A stretch of DNA of 30,062 nucleotides from Bacteriovoracaceae bacterium UBA4097 (GCA_002381765.1 DFXX01000038.1:8235-38296); one strand, 5' to 3'; positions 15,448 through 24,104 are shown, numbered from the stretch's first letter. A program made the numbers and translations. The notes: generated from the letters alone by a model not told the origin.

Positions 15448-16370
15448 TTGGATTGAATTTTGGCAATCATCATCTCAAAGATATCCAGAAGTTCGGGTTG
15501 ATTATTCTTTTGGCAAAGCCCTGAGAAAATTGAAGTGATTTTATCTCTTTCTGAATTGATGCTTGTGTCTACGGCTTCAATCGCCTTTTGATACTGCTCT
15601 TTGCTCCAGGGGATTGCTTGAGTGGGATCGGCCTTGAGTCGATAAACTGATTTTGCGAGCTCAGGATAAATCTCGATCAGTTTTAGTGTGACAAAATTTA
15701 TCTGCCCATTAAGGATATCCAGGAAGGCAGGCTTTCCACTGGTGGTAAGGCCATCCACAATATCATCGGCCATTTGAAAGATAAGACCAATGCGCTCACC
15801 TAGATAGGCCATGGTTTCAATGTCATCATGTTTGGCAAGTTTAGCGGGAGTGGTGCAACACCATCTGATCAGACTTCCCGTTTTCTTTATGGCGATCTCT
15901 TCCAGATCTTGAAATTTAACTTCTTCTTTTTTCTTTAAATCAAACTGCAGCCATTCCCCATCGGCCAGATCCCTAATGGCCGTGGTGAGATCGATTAAAA
16001 TCTCTGTATTATTGGCCTGGGCAAGCTCCCTCATGACTGTTGCTAAGAGGTAATCCCCGGCGAGGATAGCAGTAGTATTGTTTTTTAAGGAATTAATGGT
16101 GGGATGATTTCTTCTGGTATTACTTTCATCGATAACATCATCGTGAACCAGTGAGGCAAGATGAGTGAGTTCAACTGCTCGGGCATAAGTCGCGAGAAGA
16201 GAATCCTTGAGATGGAAAAGATGCCCCATAAGAAAAAGCATACCAGGACGAAACTTCTTACCACCTGCTTCTGTAAGCTCGTTTAGTTCTGTAGAGAGAG
16301 CACTAGAAGTCTCTCTTGCAACACCTAGTTGTAAGGCATCAACAGAAAGTTTTAATTCCTGAAGTTTCAT
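15429..16370 (-). CDS. ispB: Trans-polyprenyl diphosphate synthase (octaprenyl/heptaprenyl type)
   Basis: 313 residues from the ATG at 16370 with AAAGGA about ten bases upstream; a TTG 18 codons earlier has no ribosome site and adds a non-homologous leader. GGKKFRP (36-42), the first Asp-rich motif DDVID (77-81) followed by TRRNHPT, AGDYLLA (104-110) and the second motif DDIVD (202-206) are those of long-chain E-polyprenyl synthases. The enzyme condenses isopentenyl diphosphate onto allylic diphosphates to make the quinone side chain. Chain length cannot be set from the sequence alone: the residues before the first motif (THLASLVH) are small, which suits a long product. A stand-alone gene facing alkB. 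Confidence 0.87.
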   Translation of the reverse strand: MKLQELKLSVDALQLGVARETSSALSTELNELTEAGGKKFRPGMLFLMGHLFHLKDSLLATYARAVELTHLASLVHDDVIDESNTRRNHPTINSLKNNTTAILAGDYLLATVMRELAQANNTEILIDLTTAIRDLADGEWLQFDLKKKEEVKFQDLEEIAIKKTGSLIRWCCTTPAKLAKHDDIETMAYLGERIGLIFQMADDIVDGLTTSGKPAFLDILNGQINFVTLKLIEIYPELAKSVYRLKADPTQAIPWSKEQYQKAIEAVDTSINSERDKITSIFSGLCQKNNQPELLDIFEMMIAKIQSNYAGAL

Positions 16371-16446
16371 GGGTCTATCGTCCTTTTCTGGATTCAAGAT
16401 ATGTGAACTTGTGGCCTTAGGCAAGAAAAGCTCAACAGTTTCTACT

Positions 16447-16474
16447 TTGATTTCAAGGCTTTTAAAGGAATAAT
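16447..16474 (+). promoter_or_regulatory. Putative sigma70-type promoter of the glutathione peroxidase gene
   Basis: TTGATT (16447-16452), 16-base spacer, AATAAT (16469-16474). The transcript would start about 20 bases before the ATG at 16501, leaving room for the Shine-Dalgarno AAGGAGAG. Confidence 0.42.
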
Positions 16475-16500
16475 GGCAAAAAAATTGAGAAGGAGAGTGT

Positions 16501-17028
16501 ATGCACTTGTTACTTGCTTTGATGATGACTCTAAGCTTTGCTCATGCCAAAGATTTCTATTCTGTGACGGAGAAGAAAATCTCAGGAGAAGAAATTAAAC
16601 TGAGTGATCTTAAGGGGAAGGTGGTGCTGGTTGTGAATATTGCGTCACAATGTGGTTATACTTCTCAGCTCTCGAATCTCGAAAGCTTGTATCAAAAATA
16701 TAAATCGAGAAATTTTGTGATACTGGGTGTACCAACCAATGACTTTGGTGGACAAACTCCAGAAGATGATAAGAGCATGATGGAGTTTTGTCAGAAAAAC
16801 TATAATGCCACATTTCCTATTCTCACTAAAAAGACCATTCAAGGAAAAGAAAAGCGTCCCCTTTATAAGTTCCTCACGGAAGAAGGCCCCAAGAAATATC
16901 AGGGGGAAGTGGGTTGGAATTTTGAAAAGTTTCTCATTAACCGGAAGGGGGAAATTGTGGGAAGGATGAGATCCTCTCTGGATCCCTTGGATAAACAAAT
17001 GCTTAAGCAGATTGAAGCGGAGCTCTAG
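16501..17028 (+). CDS. Periplasmic glutathione peroxidase-family thiol peroxidase
   Basis: 175 residues. MHLLLALMMTLSFAHA is a signal peptide, which is less common than the cytosolic form. Family sites: NIASQCGYTSQ with peroxidatic Cys51, the DFGGQTPED loop with Gln85, and WNFEKFL supplying the Trp/Asn of the catalytic tetrad. Cys97 (MEFCQKNY) sits where thioredoxin-dependent bacterial and plant members keep a resolving Cys, so it is probably a two-Cys, thiol-disulfide-recycled peroxidase rather than a glutathione user. It reduces H2O2 and lipid hydroperoxides, here in the cell envelope. Strong AAGGAGA ribosome site. Monocistronic. Confidence 0.92.
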   Translation: MHLLLALMMTLSFAHAKDFYSVTEKKISGEEIKLSDLKGKVVLVVNIASQCGYTSQLSNLESLYQKYKSRNFVILGVPTNDFGGQTPEDDKSMMEFCQKNYNATFPILTKKTIQGKEKRPLYKFLTEEGPKKYQGEVGWNFEKFLINRKGEIVGRMRSSLDPLDKQMLKQIEAEL

Positions 17029-17083
17029 GCACTGCTTCGCCGTGTAATTTTGCCCATGGGAATGGACTTCGCGAGGTGTTTGG

Positions 17084-17090
17084 TATATAA
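17084..17090 (+). promoter_or_regulatory. Putative -10 box of the tonB operon
   Basis: TATATAA ends ten bases before the tonB ATG at 17100, with no good -35. If used, transcription would begin within a few bases of the start codon. Confidence 0.35.
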
Positions 17091-17099
17091 AACAAATCT

Positions 17100-17684
17100 A
17101 TGTCGAACCGTTATTATACCCATTTAGGCAGTGTATTCTTTCTTCATCTAGTCGTTCTCTTTGGGAGTTGGCAGTTTCTAAATAAAGATTTAGTCAGCCA
17201 GAATCTTAAGATGGGACCGACTGTGTTTAAGCTTCAGGTGGCCTCGCAAGTGCTTATCAATCAGCCTGTGCCCCAAATGAAGAAGTCAGTTCAGCCACTT
17301 CCCAAGAAGCTTTCCGCGCCCGCGACTGCTAAGAGTGAGCCGGTTACTGAGAAGCTGCAAACAACTTCCACTCTTAATGAAAAAGTAAAAGCAGATCTGC
17401 GCTCCCAATATAAGTCTGAGCTTCGAAGCCGCATCGAAGAGAATAAATACTACCCATCTCTAAGCAAGCGGCTGGGGCAGAAGGGAGAAGTGGTTGTGGC
17501 ATTTACGTTGCTAGAAGATGGCCATATCGTTAATATCAGAATTGATAATCCTTCTCGCTATGAGAGCCTAAATGAATCTGCCCTGAATGCGGTCAAAAAG
17601 GTTCATACATTTAAGCCTATTCCCAAGGAACTGGGAGAGACGAGGATGGATATCAAAGTTCCCTTGAAATTTTTTACTATTTAG
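17100..17684 (+). CDS. tonB: TonB-family energy-transducing protein
   Basis: 194 residues. An uncleaved N-terminal anchor (about 9-27: LGSVFFLHLVVLFGSWQFL) is followed by a periplasmic spacer rich in Lys, Pro, Val and Ser (about 55-100), shorter than the Pro-rich arm of E. coli TonB, and a C-terminal domain (about 105-194) with RIEENKYYPSLSKRLGQKGEV, ESLNESALNAVKKV and FKPIPKEL, the standard TonB_C pattern. It couples the ExbB-ExbD proton channel in the inner membrane to outer-membrane receptors. No Shine-Dalgarno precedes the ATG. ExbB follows 23 bases later. No TonB-dependent receptor is found in the window, so the partner is unlinked or, as inferred elsewhere, the adjacent envelope machinery. 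Confidence 0.88.
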   Translation: MSNRYYTHLGSVFFLHLVVLFGSWQFLNKDLVSQNLKMGPTVFKLQVASQVLINQPVPQMKKSVQPLPKKLSAPATAKSEPVTEKLQTTSTLNEKVKADLRSQYKSELRSRIEENKYYPSLSKRLGQKGEVVVAFTLLEDGHIVNIRIDNPSRYESLNESALNAVKKVHTFKPIPKELGETRMDIKVPLKFFTI

Positions 17685-17707
17685 TCTTGATATAAAAAAG
17701 GAATTTT

Positions 17708-18232
17708 ATGCGTTTGATTGATTTCATCAATGCAGGTGGGGCCATCACCTGGGTACTTATTGCTCTTAATATCATTGGTCTCTCGCTCATCCTCTGGCGT
17801 CTCTTCATTTTTAGAGATTTCAAAAAACGAATTGCAGAAGAATCAAAGCATCTCGCGCGCAATCTTACAGATCAGTATAAGACCAGTAATCTTCTCTCTC
17901 ACTTAGACCTGGTTAAAGATGCCATTACTCAAAGAGTTCATGAACTTGAGTTCGGAATGAATACCATCAAGATAATCGCCACCACAGCTCCTTTGATGGG
18001 GCTTCTTGGTACGGTTATCGGTATCTATCAGGCCTTTCAGGTCATTTCTGCTAAGGGCCTGAATGATCCAGGAGAATTTGCGGGTGGTATCTCCTATGCT
18101 CTTATTACCACCATCGTGGGTCTGATCGTAGCGATTCCTCACTTCATTGCTCATAACTATCTTTCAGGCGAGTTGGATTCCATGGAAATTCAAATGGAAA
18201 AAAATATTGGCCCGATGTTAAAGGGCGAATAG
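17708..18232 (+). CDS. exbB: ExbB/TolQ-type proton channel subunit
   Basis: 174 residues, shorter than E. coli ExbB (244) but like many delta-type members. Three membrane helices: about 12-31 (ITWVLIALNIIGLSLILW), 84-106 (KIIATTAPLMGLLGTVIGIY) and 124-146 (ISYALITTIVGLIVAIPHF). The conserved GLLGTVIGI and the small/polar residues of the last two helices, which line the pore, are present. It forms the pentameric channel that uses the proton motive force to drive ExbD and TonB. Start has AAGGA six bases upstream. Its stop is one base from the exbD start, so subunit production is coupled. Confidence 0.92.
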   Translation: MRLIDFINAGGAITWVLIALNIIGLSLILWRLFIFRDFKKRIAEESKHLARNLTDQYKTSNLLSHLDLVKDAITQRVHELEFGMNTIKIIATTAPLMGLLGTVIGIYQAFQVISAKGLNDPGEFAGGISYALITTIVGLIVAIPHFIAHNYLSGELDSMEIQMEKNIGPMLKGE

Positions 18233-18233
18233 T

Positions 18234-18629
18234 ATGGCCAGAAAAAACCGACGAGAGCAGCTTTCAATGGATCTCACTCCATTGATTGACATGGTCTTTC
18301 TCTTGCTTATTTTCTTTTTGGTGACTTCAGTCTTTAAGAAAGATGAACTGGCCCTTCTCCTTAAGCTTCCTAAAACCGAGCAAGGTCAGGGTAGCGAGAA
18401 GAAGGTCGAGCAACTTACCATTGAGCTTTCAAATGAAGAAGTGGCAGTGAATGGCAAGAAGTCTTCCATGGAAGATTTACCTGGAACCCTCAAAGAGACT
18501 ACCAAGGAAACCCTGGTTAACCTCAGAGTGGATGGGGAAGTTAAGTATCAAAGACTAGTGAAGGTCCTGGATCTGCTTCAAACGAATAAGCTCGAAAACA
18601 TTTCTCTGATTACCGATAAAGATAAATAA
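18234..18629 (+). CDS. exbD: ExbD/TolR-type subunit
   Basis: 131 residues. Single membrane helix LIDMVFLLLIFFLVTSVF (17-34) with the invariant proton-carrying Asp19, after a short basic cytosolic start (MARKNRREQLSMDLTP). The periplasmic part (about 40-131) has the beta-alpha pattern of the ExbD/TolR domain, with LTIELSNEEVAVNG and VNLRVDGEVKYQRLVKVLDLLQ. It forms the dimer inside the ExbB pentamer. The stop codon lies inside the following terminator stem. Confidence 0.92.
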   Translation: MARKNRREQLSMDLTPLIDMVFLLLIFFLVTSVFKKDELALLLKLPKTEQGQGSEKKVEQLTIELSNEEVAVNGKKSSMEDLPGTLKETTKETLVNLRVDGEVKYQRLVKVLDLLQTNKLENISLITDKDK

Positions 18630-18652
18630 GAGGCGAAAGCCTCTTATTTATT
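18622..18652 (+). terminator. Strong hairpin ending tonB-exbB-exbD
   Basis: A perfect stem of 13 bp around a GAAA loop (GAGGC-GAAA-GCCTC core, extended on both sides by A/T pairs), followed by a T-containing but interrupted tail. It separates the TonB set from the downstream efflux operon. Confidence 0.75.
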
Positions 18653-18691
18653 CTGATTTACCTTAATTTTTCTACCCCCAAAAAATTCCAA

Positions 18692-18720
18692 TTGCTTCAG
18701 TCTAGATTTTCGCTTAATAT
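18692..18720 (+). promoter_or_regulatory. Sigma70-type promoter of the tolC-RND-tetR operon
   Basis: TTGCTT (18692-18697), 17-base spacer, TAATAT (18715-18720). Expected start near 18727, giving a leader of about 49 bases to the ATG at 18776. The best-looking promoter in the window. Confidence 0.65.
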
Positions 18721-18775
18721 TAGGTCATATGTTTTAAACAGGCGTTTGAAACGGGTGTTAAACTCAGGAATGAAT

Positions 18776-20269
18776 ATGCTTAACTATTTGAAATTTATGA
18801 CTATTTTGGCTATCAGCGCGACCGCACTGGGGGCTCAAACCATCAAGTTGAACGAATCCTTGATTGAAACTTTGGCCAAAAAAGGCTCACCTCAGTTGGA
18901 TGAGATTGAAGCTGCTCTATTATCTACCCAAGTCAGAGAAGGGGAAGAGAATGAATCTTATTCACCCGAACTCTTTGGTCGAGGTTCTTATACCGAAACT
19001 AATGAACGTGCCCTAATTGGTTTTCAACCGATCTTTAGTCCTATTAAACAGGCCCAACTTGGAGTTCGTCAGACCTTCAAACACGGTGTATCTACCAGTG
19101 CCTCGATCATTACGGATCAGAGAAGTAGTTCAACCTCACCTCTGGCAGGTCACTTCAAAGATGCTACTACTACCACCATGAGCTTTACCGTTCAGTTGGA
19201 TGTGTGGAAAAACCTCTTCGGAAGATTAAGTAAGGCCAAACTTGATTCTGCTCAACTTGATTCTAAAAGAGCGAAGCTAGAAAAGGAAATTCAGACTAAG
19301 ACTTTTCAGATTTCCTTGAGAAGACTTTATTGGTCTTTAGTGGCCAATAATGAAGCCCTTAAAATTTCTGAAGCCCTCTTGGAAACCGCCCAGACCCAGG
19401 CCAAAGACGCCGCCCAGAGACTTAAAAATGCTGTGGCCGATGCAGATGAGGTGGCAAGATATAAGGCCCAGGTAGCAGCTCGCCAGGGTTCTGTTCTTTT
19501 CTTGAAGTATCAGAAAGAAACTTACCTGAAGCAGCTTCGTAATCTTCTCCCCGAGCTAGGAACAAATGAAATTACTCTCGGAGACTACAATATTGAGAAG
19601 ACCATGACTGAGGTCCTTGCTTGTACCAGCACTATTGCCAGTCAAACAAGTGTTCCCTATGGTTTTACAAAGTATGATGAAGTGGTGGGCCTTCTTCGCA
19701 AAATTCGCGCAAATAATGCCACCGTTAATGCTCGTTACTCGGACGCAGATGTGAGCCTCTTCGGAACAGTTAAGGCAACAGGGGTCTCTTCTGAAGAAGC
19801 TGCCCCTGCTAGATACCGCGGAAGCTTTGGTGGATCGATCGATGATATCGAGGAGCAGAATCGAACTGGTTATGAAGTAGGTGTCAATTTCTCTTTGCCA
19901 TTGGGTTCAGTTAAGGAAAATACCAAGAGAGTTAAAGAGCTCTATGATGAGAAGAGGCTTCTTGCTTCTATTAACGGAACTGAAGCTCAAGTTGTTAATA
20001 CTCATATTCAACTCGTGAAATCTATCAATCTTTTAACTGAAGTAATTACTTCTCAAAGAACTTCATCCCGAGAGCTTGGTAAAAGACTCGTGGGAATGAA
20101 GAGAAAGTACGAGCAGGCGCGAGTATCGGTGAACGATCTTGTGATGGATCAGGATGCCTTTTTAAATTCTGAGCTCACGACGATCGATACTCAACTACAA
20201 ATATTAAATACAATTTTCGACTACCTGGTGGTTTATACCGAAACACCTTGTGTCTTTAACAGGAACTGA
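18776..20269 (+). CDS. TolC-family outer membrane efflux protein
   Basis: 497 residues. The ATG at 18776 has CAGGA six bases upstream; longer in-frame starts overlap the promoter at 18692-18720, and Met at 18770 directly abuts the ribosome site. Residues 1-20 form a signal peptide (YLKFMTILAISATALGA). Two TolC-like halves follow: long helices with Ala/Gln/Lys heptads (about 130-240, 370-480) and beta segments (GRGSYTETNE; VGVNFSLPLGS). The second half ends in RKYEQARVSVNDLVMDQDAF, a TolC-repeat tail. A lone Cys pair (ACTS and TPC) lies in the second half. It should form the trimeric channel of the RND pump encoded two bases downstream. Confidence 0.87.
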   Translation: MLNYLKFMTILAISATALGAQTIKLNESLIETLAKKGSPQLDEIEAALLSTQVREGEENESYSPELFGRGSYTETNERALIGFQPIFSPIKQAQLGVRQTFKHGVSTSASIITDQRSSSTSPLAGHFKDATTTTMSFTVQLDVWKNLFGRLSKAKLDSAQLDSKRAKLEKEIQTKTFQISLRRLYWSLVANNEALKISEALLETAQTQAKDAAQRLKNAVADADEVARYKAQVAARQGSVLFLKYQKETYLKQLRNLLPELGTNEITLGDYNIEKTMTEVLACTSTIASQTSVPYGFTKYDEVVGLLRKIRANNATVNARYSDADVSLFGTVKATGVSSEEAAPARYRGSFGGSIDDIEEQNRTGYEVGVNFSLPLGSVKENTKRVKELYDEKRLLASINGTEAQVVNTHIQLVKSINLLTEVITSQRTSSRELGKRLVGMKRKYEQARVSVNDLVMDQDAFLNSELTTIDTQLQILNTIFDYLVVYTETPCVFNRN

Positions 20270-20271
20270 TT

Positions 20272-23200
20272 ATGAGAAATTTAGCTCATTTCACTATTAC
20301 GAATCCTAAGCTTACTTTCGTTGTCACTCTTTTCTTAATTCTCTTTGGCTTCATGGGGATTAAGAAGATGAACGCGGAATCTTATCCTTCCGTGGATTTT
20401 GCTACGGCCATTATTGAGACCGAGTACTTCGGGGCCACCCCTGAAGATATCGAAGTGAAGATCACTAAACCCGTTGAAGATGAAATCAGAACGGTTTCTG
20501 GTCTTAAAGATGTTCGTTCTGTTAGTCAGGCAGGTCGCAGTAAGATCGTTGTACGAGTCGATATGGATAATCCCAACGTCATCGTAAAAGATGTCATGTC
20601 TGATCTGCAAAAGGCCATCGATCGAGCTAAGAACTTGCCGGAAGATCTTATCGATAAGCCCAAGTTTACTGAAATCAAATCAGAAGAATTTGCTGCCTTG
20701 GAAATCGCCGTCGTCGGACCGAATAATGAGCGTAAACGCGATCTCATTGCTGATGCTCTCAAAGAAGATATTGAAGATGATCGAAATGTTAAGGCCGTGG
20801 TTCTTGAAGGCTATAGAGAAAGAGAATTCGAAATCAATCTCTCCCGTGCCAAACTCGATCAATACCATATCGGTGTAGACGAGATCTTGCAAAAGATCAG
20901 AGCGAGGAATGTAAACATTCCCGGAGGAGAGCTAGAAAACGCCGGAATGCAAAAATTAGTGAAGGTCGATGGAAAAATTAGAAGCGCAGAAGAGCTTGCT
21001 AAAACCCCTATTCGCTCTACTTTCTCAGGGCAAGTCATCTTACTCAAAGACATTGCTAAGGTAAGCGATAGTCAGCAAAAGCCAAGAACTCTTACCCGCT
21101 ATATGGGTAAAGAGGCAACCTTACTTACTGTTCAAAAAAAAGGTGGAGCCGATACACTTAAACTCGTTGGCAATGTTGAACCCATCTTAGAGCGCTATAG
21201 GGAAAAATACGGGCAAGATGCCGAATTCATCATCTTCAATAATGAGGGAGAAAGAGTGTCGGCAAAGCTGGAGACACTTTCTTCCAATGCCGTGACAGGT
21301 CTCTTAGTGGTGGTAGGAGTTCTTCTATTCTTCATGCCGGGAAGAATCGGCTTAATGGTTGCCCTTTCTCTACCGGTATCCCTTCTTGCGACCTTGGGAC
21401 TTATGCCGTCCTTCGGCCTGACCTTAAACTCTATTACCATTCTCGCTCTCATTATCTCCATGGGTATGTTAGTGGATAACAGTGTGGTTATCTCGGAGGA
21501 ATACATTAGACGCCGACAAATGGGTGCGAATTCCTTGGATGCTGCTGTGGATACCGTTCACAATATGTGGATTCCTATTACCGCTACCGCCTTTACCACA
21601 ATCGCTGCCTTCCTTCCGATGTTAGTGACAACAGGTATTATGGGGCGATTCATTTATGCTATTCCGGTAGTCGTAACCGTAGCACTTCTTTTCTGTCTTC
21701 TAGAATGTTTCCTACTTCTCCCGATGCGACTTCACCTTGTTGCCGCTTTCTTGGATGTATCAAAGGTTGAACATGATAAAAGTGGCTGGTTTGATAAAGT
21801 AGCAGCTAAGTTTGAAACTTTTATGGCCTGGGTAATCAATCATCGCTATTTTGCTGCTATTGGTATCACCATCATTATCTTTAGCTCATTTATTATCATC
21901 GGTGTCTTTAATAAGTTTATTCTCTTTCCCCCTGAGCAGACAGAAATCTATCTGGCCCGAGTAGAGATGCCTGAGAACACCAAGGTTGAAAAAACTTATG
22001 AAGTGACTCAAAGACTAGAGTCCCAGATCAAGGAAGTCTTGGGTGAGAAGATTCTAAGACATTCAGTTTCCTTAGCAGGAACATCTCTTGCTATGCCGAG
22101 TGATATCAAGGGGCAGGCAGGAGATAATGTTGGTTTGGTGAAAATGTATGCCACGAGTTACGCCAAGAACAATATTTACTATACAGAGGTTCTTAAAAAG
22201 CTCAGAAAAATTAAAATCCCTGAAGCCGTAAATCTTACCTTTGAAGAGCAAGTCAATGGACCTCCCGTTGGATCTGCTGTTTCAGTAACTTTCCGATCTA
22301 ATAATGGAGAGAGCTTAGATAATCTCATAAGTAAAATCATGGAAGATCTGAGTGCCACCGCCGGTGTCTTTGATGCCAAAGTAGATGAGGTCTTTGGACC
22401 CAATGAAGTTAAGGTTCTCCTTGATTATGAGAAGCTTGATCGCTTAGGACTTACTGCCGCTTCAGTTGGTAATACCGTTCGTACGGCCTTAACTGGTACT
22501 CTGATTTCCGACGTGACTCTTAAGAATAAGAAAGCTGAACTTAAGGTTCAGTTTGCCGATGTTTCTAAGAAAGATATTAAAGACTTAGGAAATGTAAAAA
22601 TCATGGATAGCCGTGGAAACCTTGTTCCACTCTCTCTCTTGGCCAAATTTGAAACAACTAAAGGAACTCCTCAAGTTAAGCGAATGGATTATAAGCGAGC
22701 TAAGTCTGTCACAGCGAATGTAAATACCGAGGTCATTACTTCAGTTGCAGCAAACCAGGTTGTGACTAATTCCTTTGCTAAACATTCTTCTGAGCATCCA
22801 GATGTTTCTATTGTCTTTGGAGGAGAGCAGGAAAGTACCAATGAATCGATGGCCTCTCTCGCAAATGCGATGTTGCTGGCCTTGGTTTGTATTTACGCCA
22901 TCATGGTCTACATCTTCCGCTCGTATCTCGCTCCAGGGCTTATTATGACCACCATTCCTTTAGGGCTATTAGGTGTGTCAGTTTCATTCTGGGCCCACGG
23001 CAGACCAGTTAGCTTTCTCGCCATGATTGGTGTGATCGGTCTAGCAGGAATTATCGTGAATAACGGAATTATTCTTATCGACTTCATCAATCAGATGAAG
23101 AAGGAAGGTAAGATGCCGCTTAATGAAATTCTTGCTAAGGCCCCAACCATCAGACTTAAGCCCGTAATGGCCACCTCACTTACTACCATGGGTGGTCTAT

Positions 23201-23427
23201 TCCCAACTGCTTATGGAGTGGGGGGAGCTGATGCCATGCTTGTTCCCATGACTCTGGCCATGGCCTGGGGTCTAACCACAGGTACTATTCTGACCCTGGT
23301 ATGGATTCCAGCAGGATATGCTATCATCGAAGATGTAAGTGGACTTATGAAGAAGATCCCTTTTGTCTCTAAACAAATTGAGAGAAGACAACTTCTGGCC
23401 TCTCAGGATGAAGCTTTTGAGAACTGA
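20272..23427 (+). CDS. RND-superfamily efflux permease
   Basis: 1051 residues, full AcrB/MdtB size. Twelve membrane segments in two halves around two periplasmic porter domains: helix 1 at about 10-30, cluster 325-480 (VTGLLVVVGVLLFFMPG; SLPVSLLATLGL; ILALIISMGMLV), helix at 540-565, and a final cluster 860-1020. In helix 4 the proton-relay Asp pair of AcrB is reduced to Asp402 followed by Asn403 (LVDNSVV). In helix 10 the usual Lys is replaced by Asn930-Asn931 (IIVNNGIILIDF), an arrangement I associate with some RND relatives, so proton coupling may differ from AcrB. The pump pairs with the TolC-like protein two bases upstream. No membrane-fusion adaptor gene is present. Substrate unknown. 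Confidence 0.9.
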   Translation: MRNLAHFTITNPKLTFVVTLFLILFGFMGIKKMNAESYPSVDFATAIIETEYFGATPEDIEVKITKPVEDEIRTVSGLKDVRSVSQAGRSKIVVRVDMDNPNVIVKDVMSDLQKAIDRAKNLPEDLIDKPKFTEIKSEEFAALEIAVVGPNNERKRDLIADALKEDIEDDRNVKAVVLEGYREREFEINLSRAKLDQYHIGVDEILQKIRARNVNIPGGELENAGMQKLVKVDGKIRSAEELAKTPIRSTFSGQVILLKDIAKVSDSQQKPRTLTRYMGKEATLLTVQKKGGADTLKLVGNVEPILERYREKYGQDAEFIIFNNEGERVSAKLETLSSNAVTGLLVVVGVLLFFMPGRIGLMVALSLPVSLLATLGLMPSFGLTLNSITILALIISMGMLVDNSVVISEEYIRRRQMGANSLDAAVDTVHNMWIPITATAFTTIAAFLPMLVTTGIMGRFIYAIPVVVTVALLFCLLECFLLLPMRLHLVAAFLDVSKVEHDKSGWFDKVAAKFETFMAWVINHRYFAAIGITIIIFSSFIIIGVFNKFILFPPEQTEIYLARVEMPENTKVEKTYEVTQRLESQIKEVLGEKILRHSVSLAGTSLAMPSDIKGQAGDNVGLVKMYATSYAKNNIYYTEVLKKLRKIKIPEAVNLTFEEQVNGPPVGSAVSVTFRSNNGESLDNLISKIMEDLSATAGVFDAKVDEVFGPNEVKVLLDYEKLDRLGLTAASVGNTVRTALTGTLISDVTLKNKKAELKVQFADVSKKDIKDLGNVKIMDSRGNLVPLSLLAKFETTKGTPQVKRMDYKRAKSVTANVNTEVITSVAANQVVTNSFAKHSSEHPDVSIVFGGEQESTNESMASLANAMLLALVCIYAIMVYIFRSYLAPGLIMTTIPLGLLGVSVSFWAHGRPVSFLAMIGVIGLAGIIVNNGIILIDFINQMKKEGKMPLNEILAKAPTIRLKPVMATSLTTMGGLFPTAYGVGGADAMLVPMTLAMAWGLTTGTILTLVWIPAGYAIIEDVSGLMKKIPFVSKQIERRQLLASQDEAFEN

Positions 23428-23433
23428 GGTGTT

Positions 23434-24045
23434 ATGACAGATCAAAATCCAGACACGAAAGAAAAAATAATGGAAGTCGCTCGAATCCTGTTTGCTAACA
23501 ACGGATTCGAGGGAACTTCTGTCCGGGATATAGCCAAGGCCGCAGAAGTAAATGTGGCCTCGGTTAATTATCACTTTTCAAGTAAGGATAATCTTTTCTC
23601 AGAGATTCTCTGTTCCGGATACCGCCATTGCTTTGATGATTTAAAAGATTTCTGTGATAAAAATTCTCCCGATACGGAAGAGGCCTTAGTTCACCTTTTT
23701 AGATATTTTCTTAGTCGCTCTCATGATTTAGTTAGCTATTTTAAAATGATGATGTCGACTCAGCATAGTCACCATACCTCAGCTTGCCATGCGGAGGGTG
23801 AGTACGTGGGGCCTCCTGGTGGGGATGTCATCATTGGCATTCTGAAAAGCGAAGTCGGCTCTCATATATCGGATAGGGATCTGGACTGGGCAGTTAAGAG
23901 CTTATTCAGTAATGTGGTTCATATCGCTATTATGTTCAATTGCTGCTTTAAATCGGCCGGCACTCCCTTCACATCAGCGGAAGAACTCGAACAGAATATA
24001 CGGCGACTTACACGAGTTGTAGTAAAAGAACTTAAAGATTCGTAA
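23434..24045 (+). CDS. TetR-family regulator with a His/Cys-rich ligand domain
   Basis: 203 residues. The N-terminal helix-turn-helix (about 8-55: ARILFANNGFEGTSVRDIAK, then VASVNYHFSSKDNLF) is a standard TetR DNA-binding domain. The ligand-binding domain has an unusual number of metal-type residues: Cys60, His65, Cys66, Cys74, then HSHH-x3-CH (His111, 113, 114, Cys118, His119), His163 and Cys170-Cys171. This suggests a metal or thiol-reactive signal, which is inference. Six bases after the pump gene and in the same direction, it is probably the autoregulated repressor of the operon, although no inverted-repeat operator was clearly found at 18692-18770. Confidence 0.9.
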   Translation: MTDQNPDTKEKIMEVARILFANNGFEGTSVRDIAKAAEVNVASVNYHFSSKDNLFSEILCSGYRHCFDDLKDFCDKNSPDTEEALVHLFRYFLSRSHDLVSYFKMMMSTQHSHHTSACHAEGEYVGPPGGDVIIGILKSEVGSHISDRDLDWAVKSLFSNVVHIAIMFNCCFKSAGTPFTSAEELEQNIRRLTRVVVKELKDS

Positions 24046-24104
24046 AAGACAACCCTTACTTTTTTACCTGGTTTCTAGATCGAGATGAGACCCGGTGGTA
24101 GTGT

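Noticed and set aside
18692..18775. Longer N-terminus for the TolC-like protein
   Set aside because: The extension overlaps a good promoter and precedes the signal peptide with a basic leader; CAGGA supports 18776.
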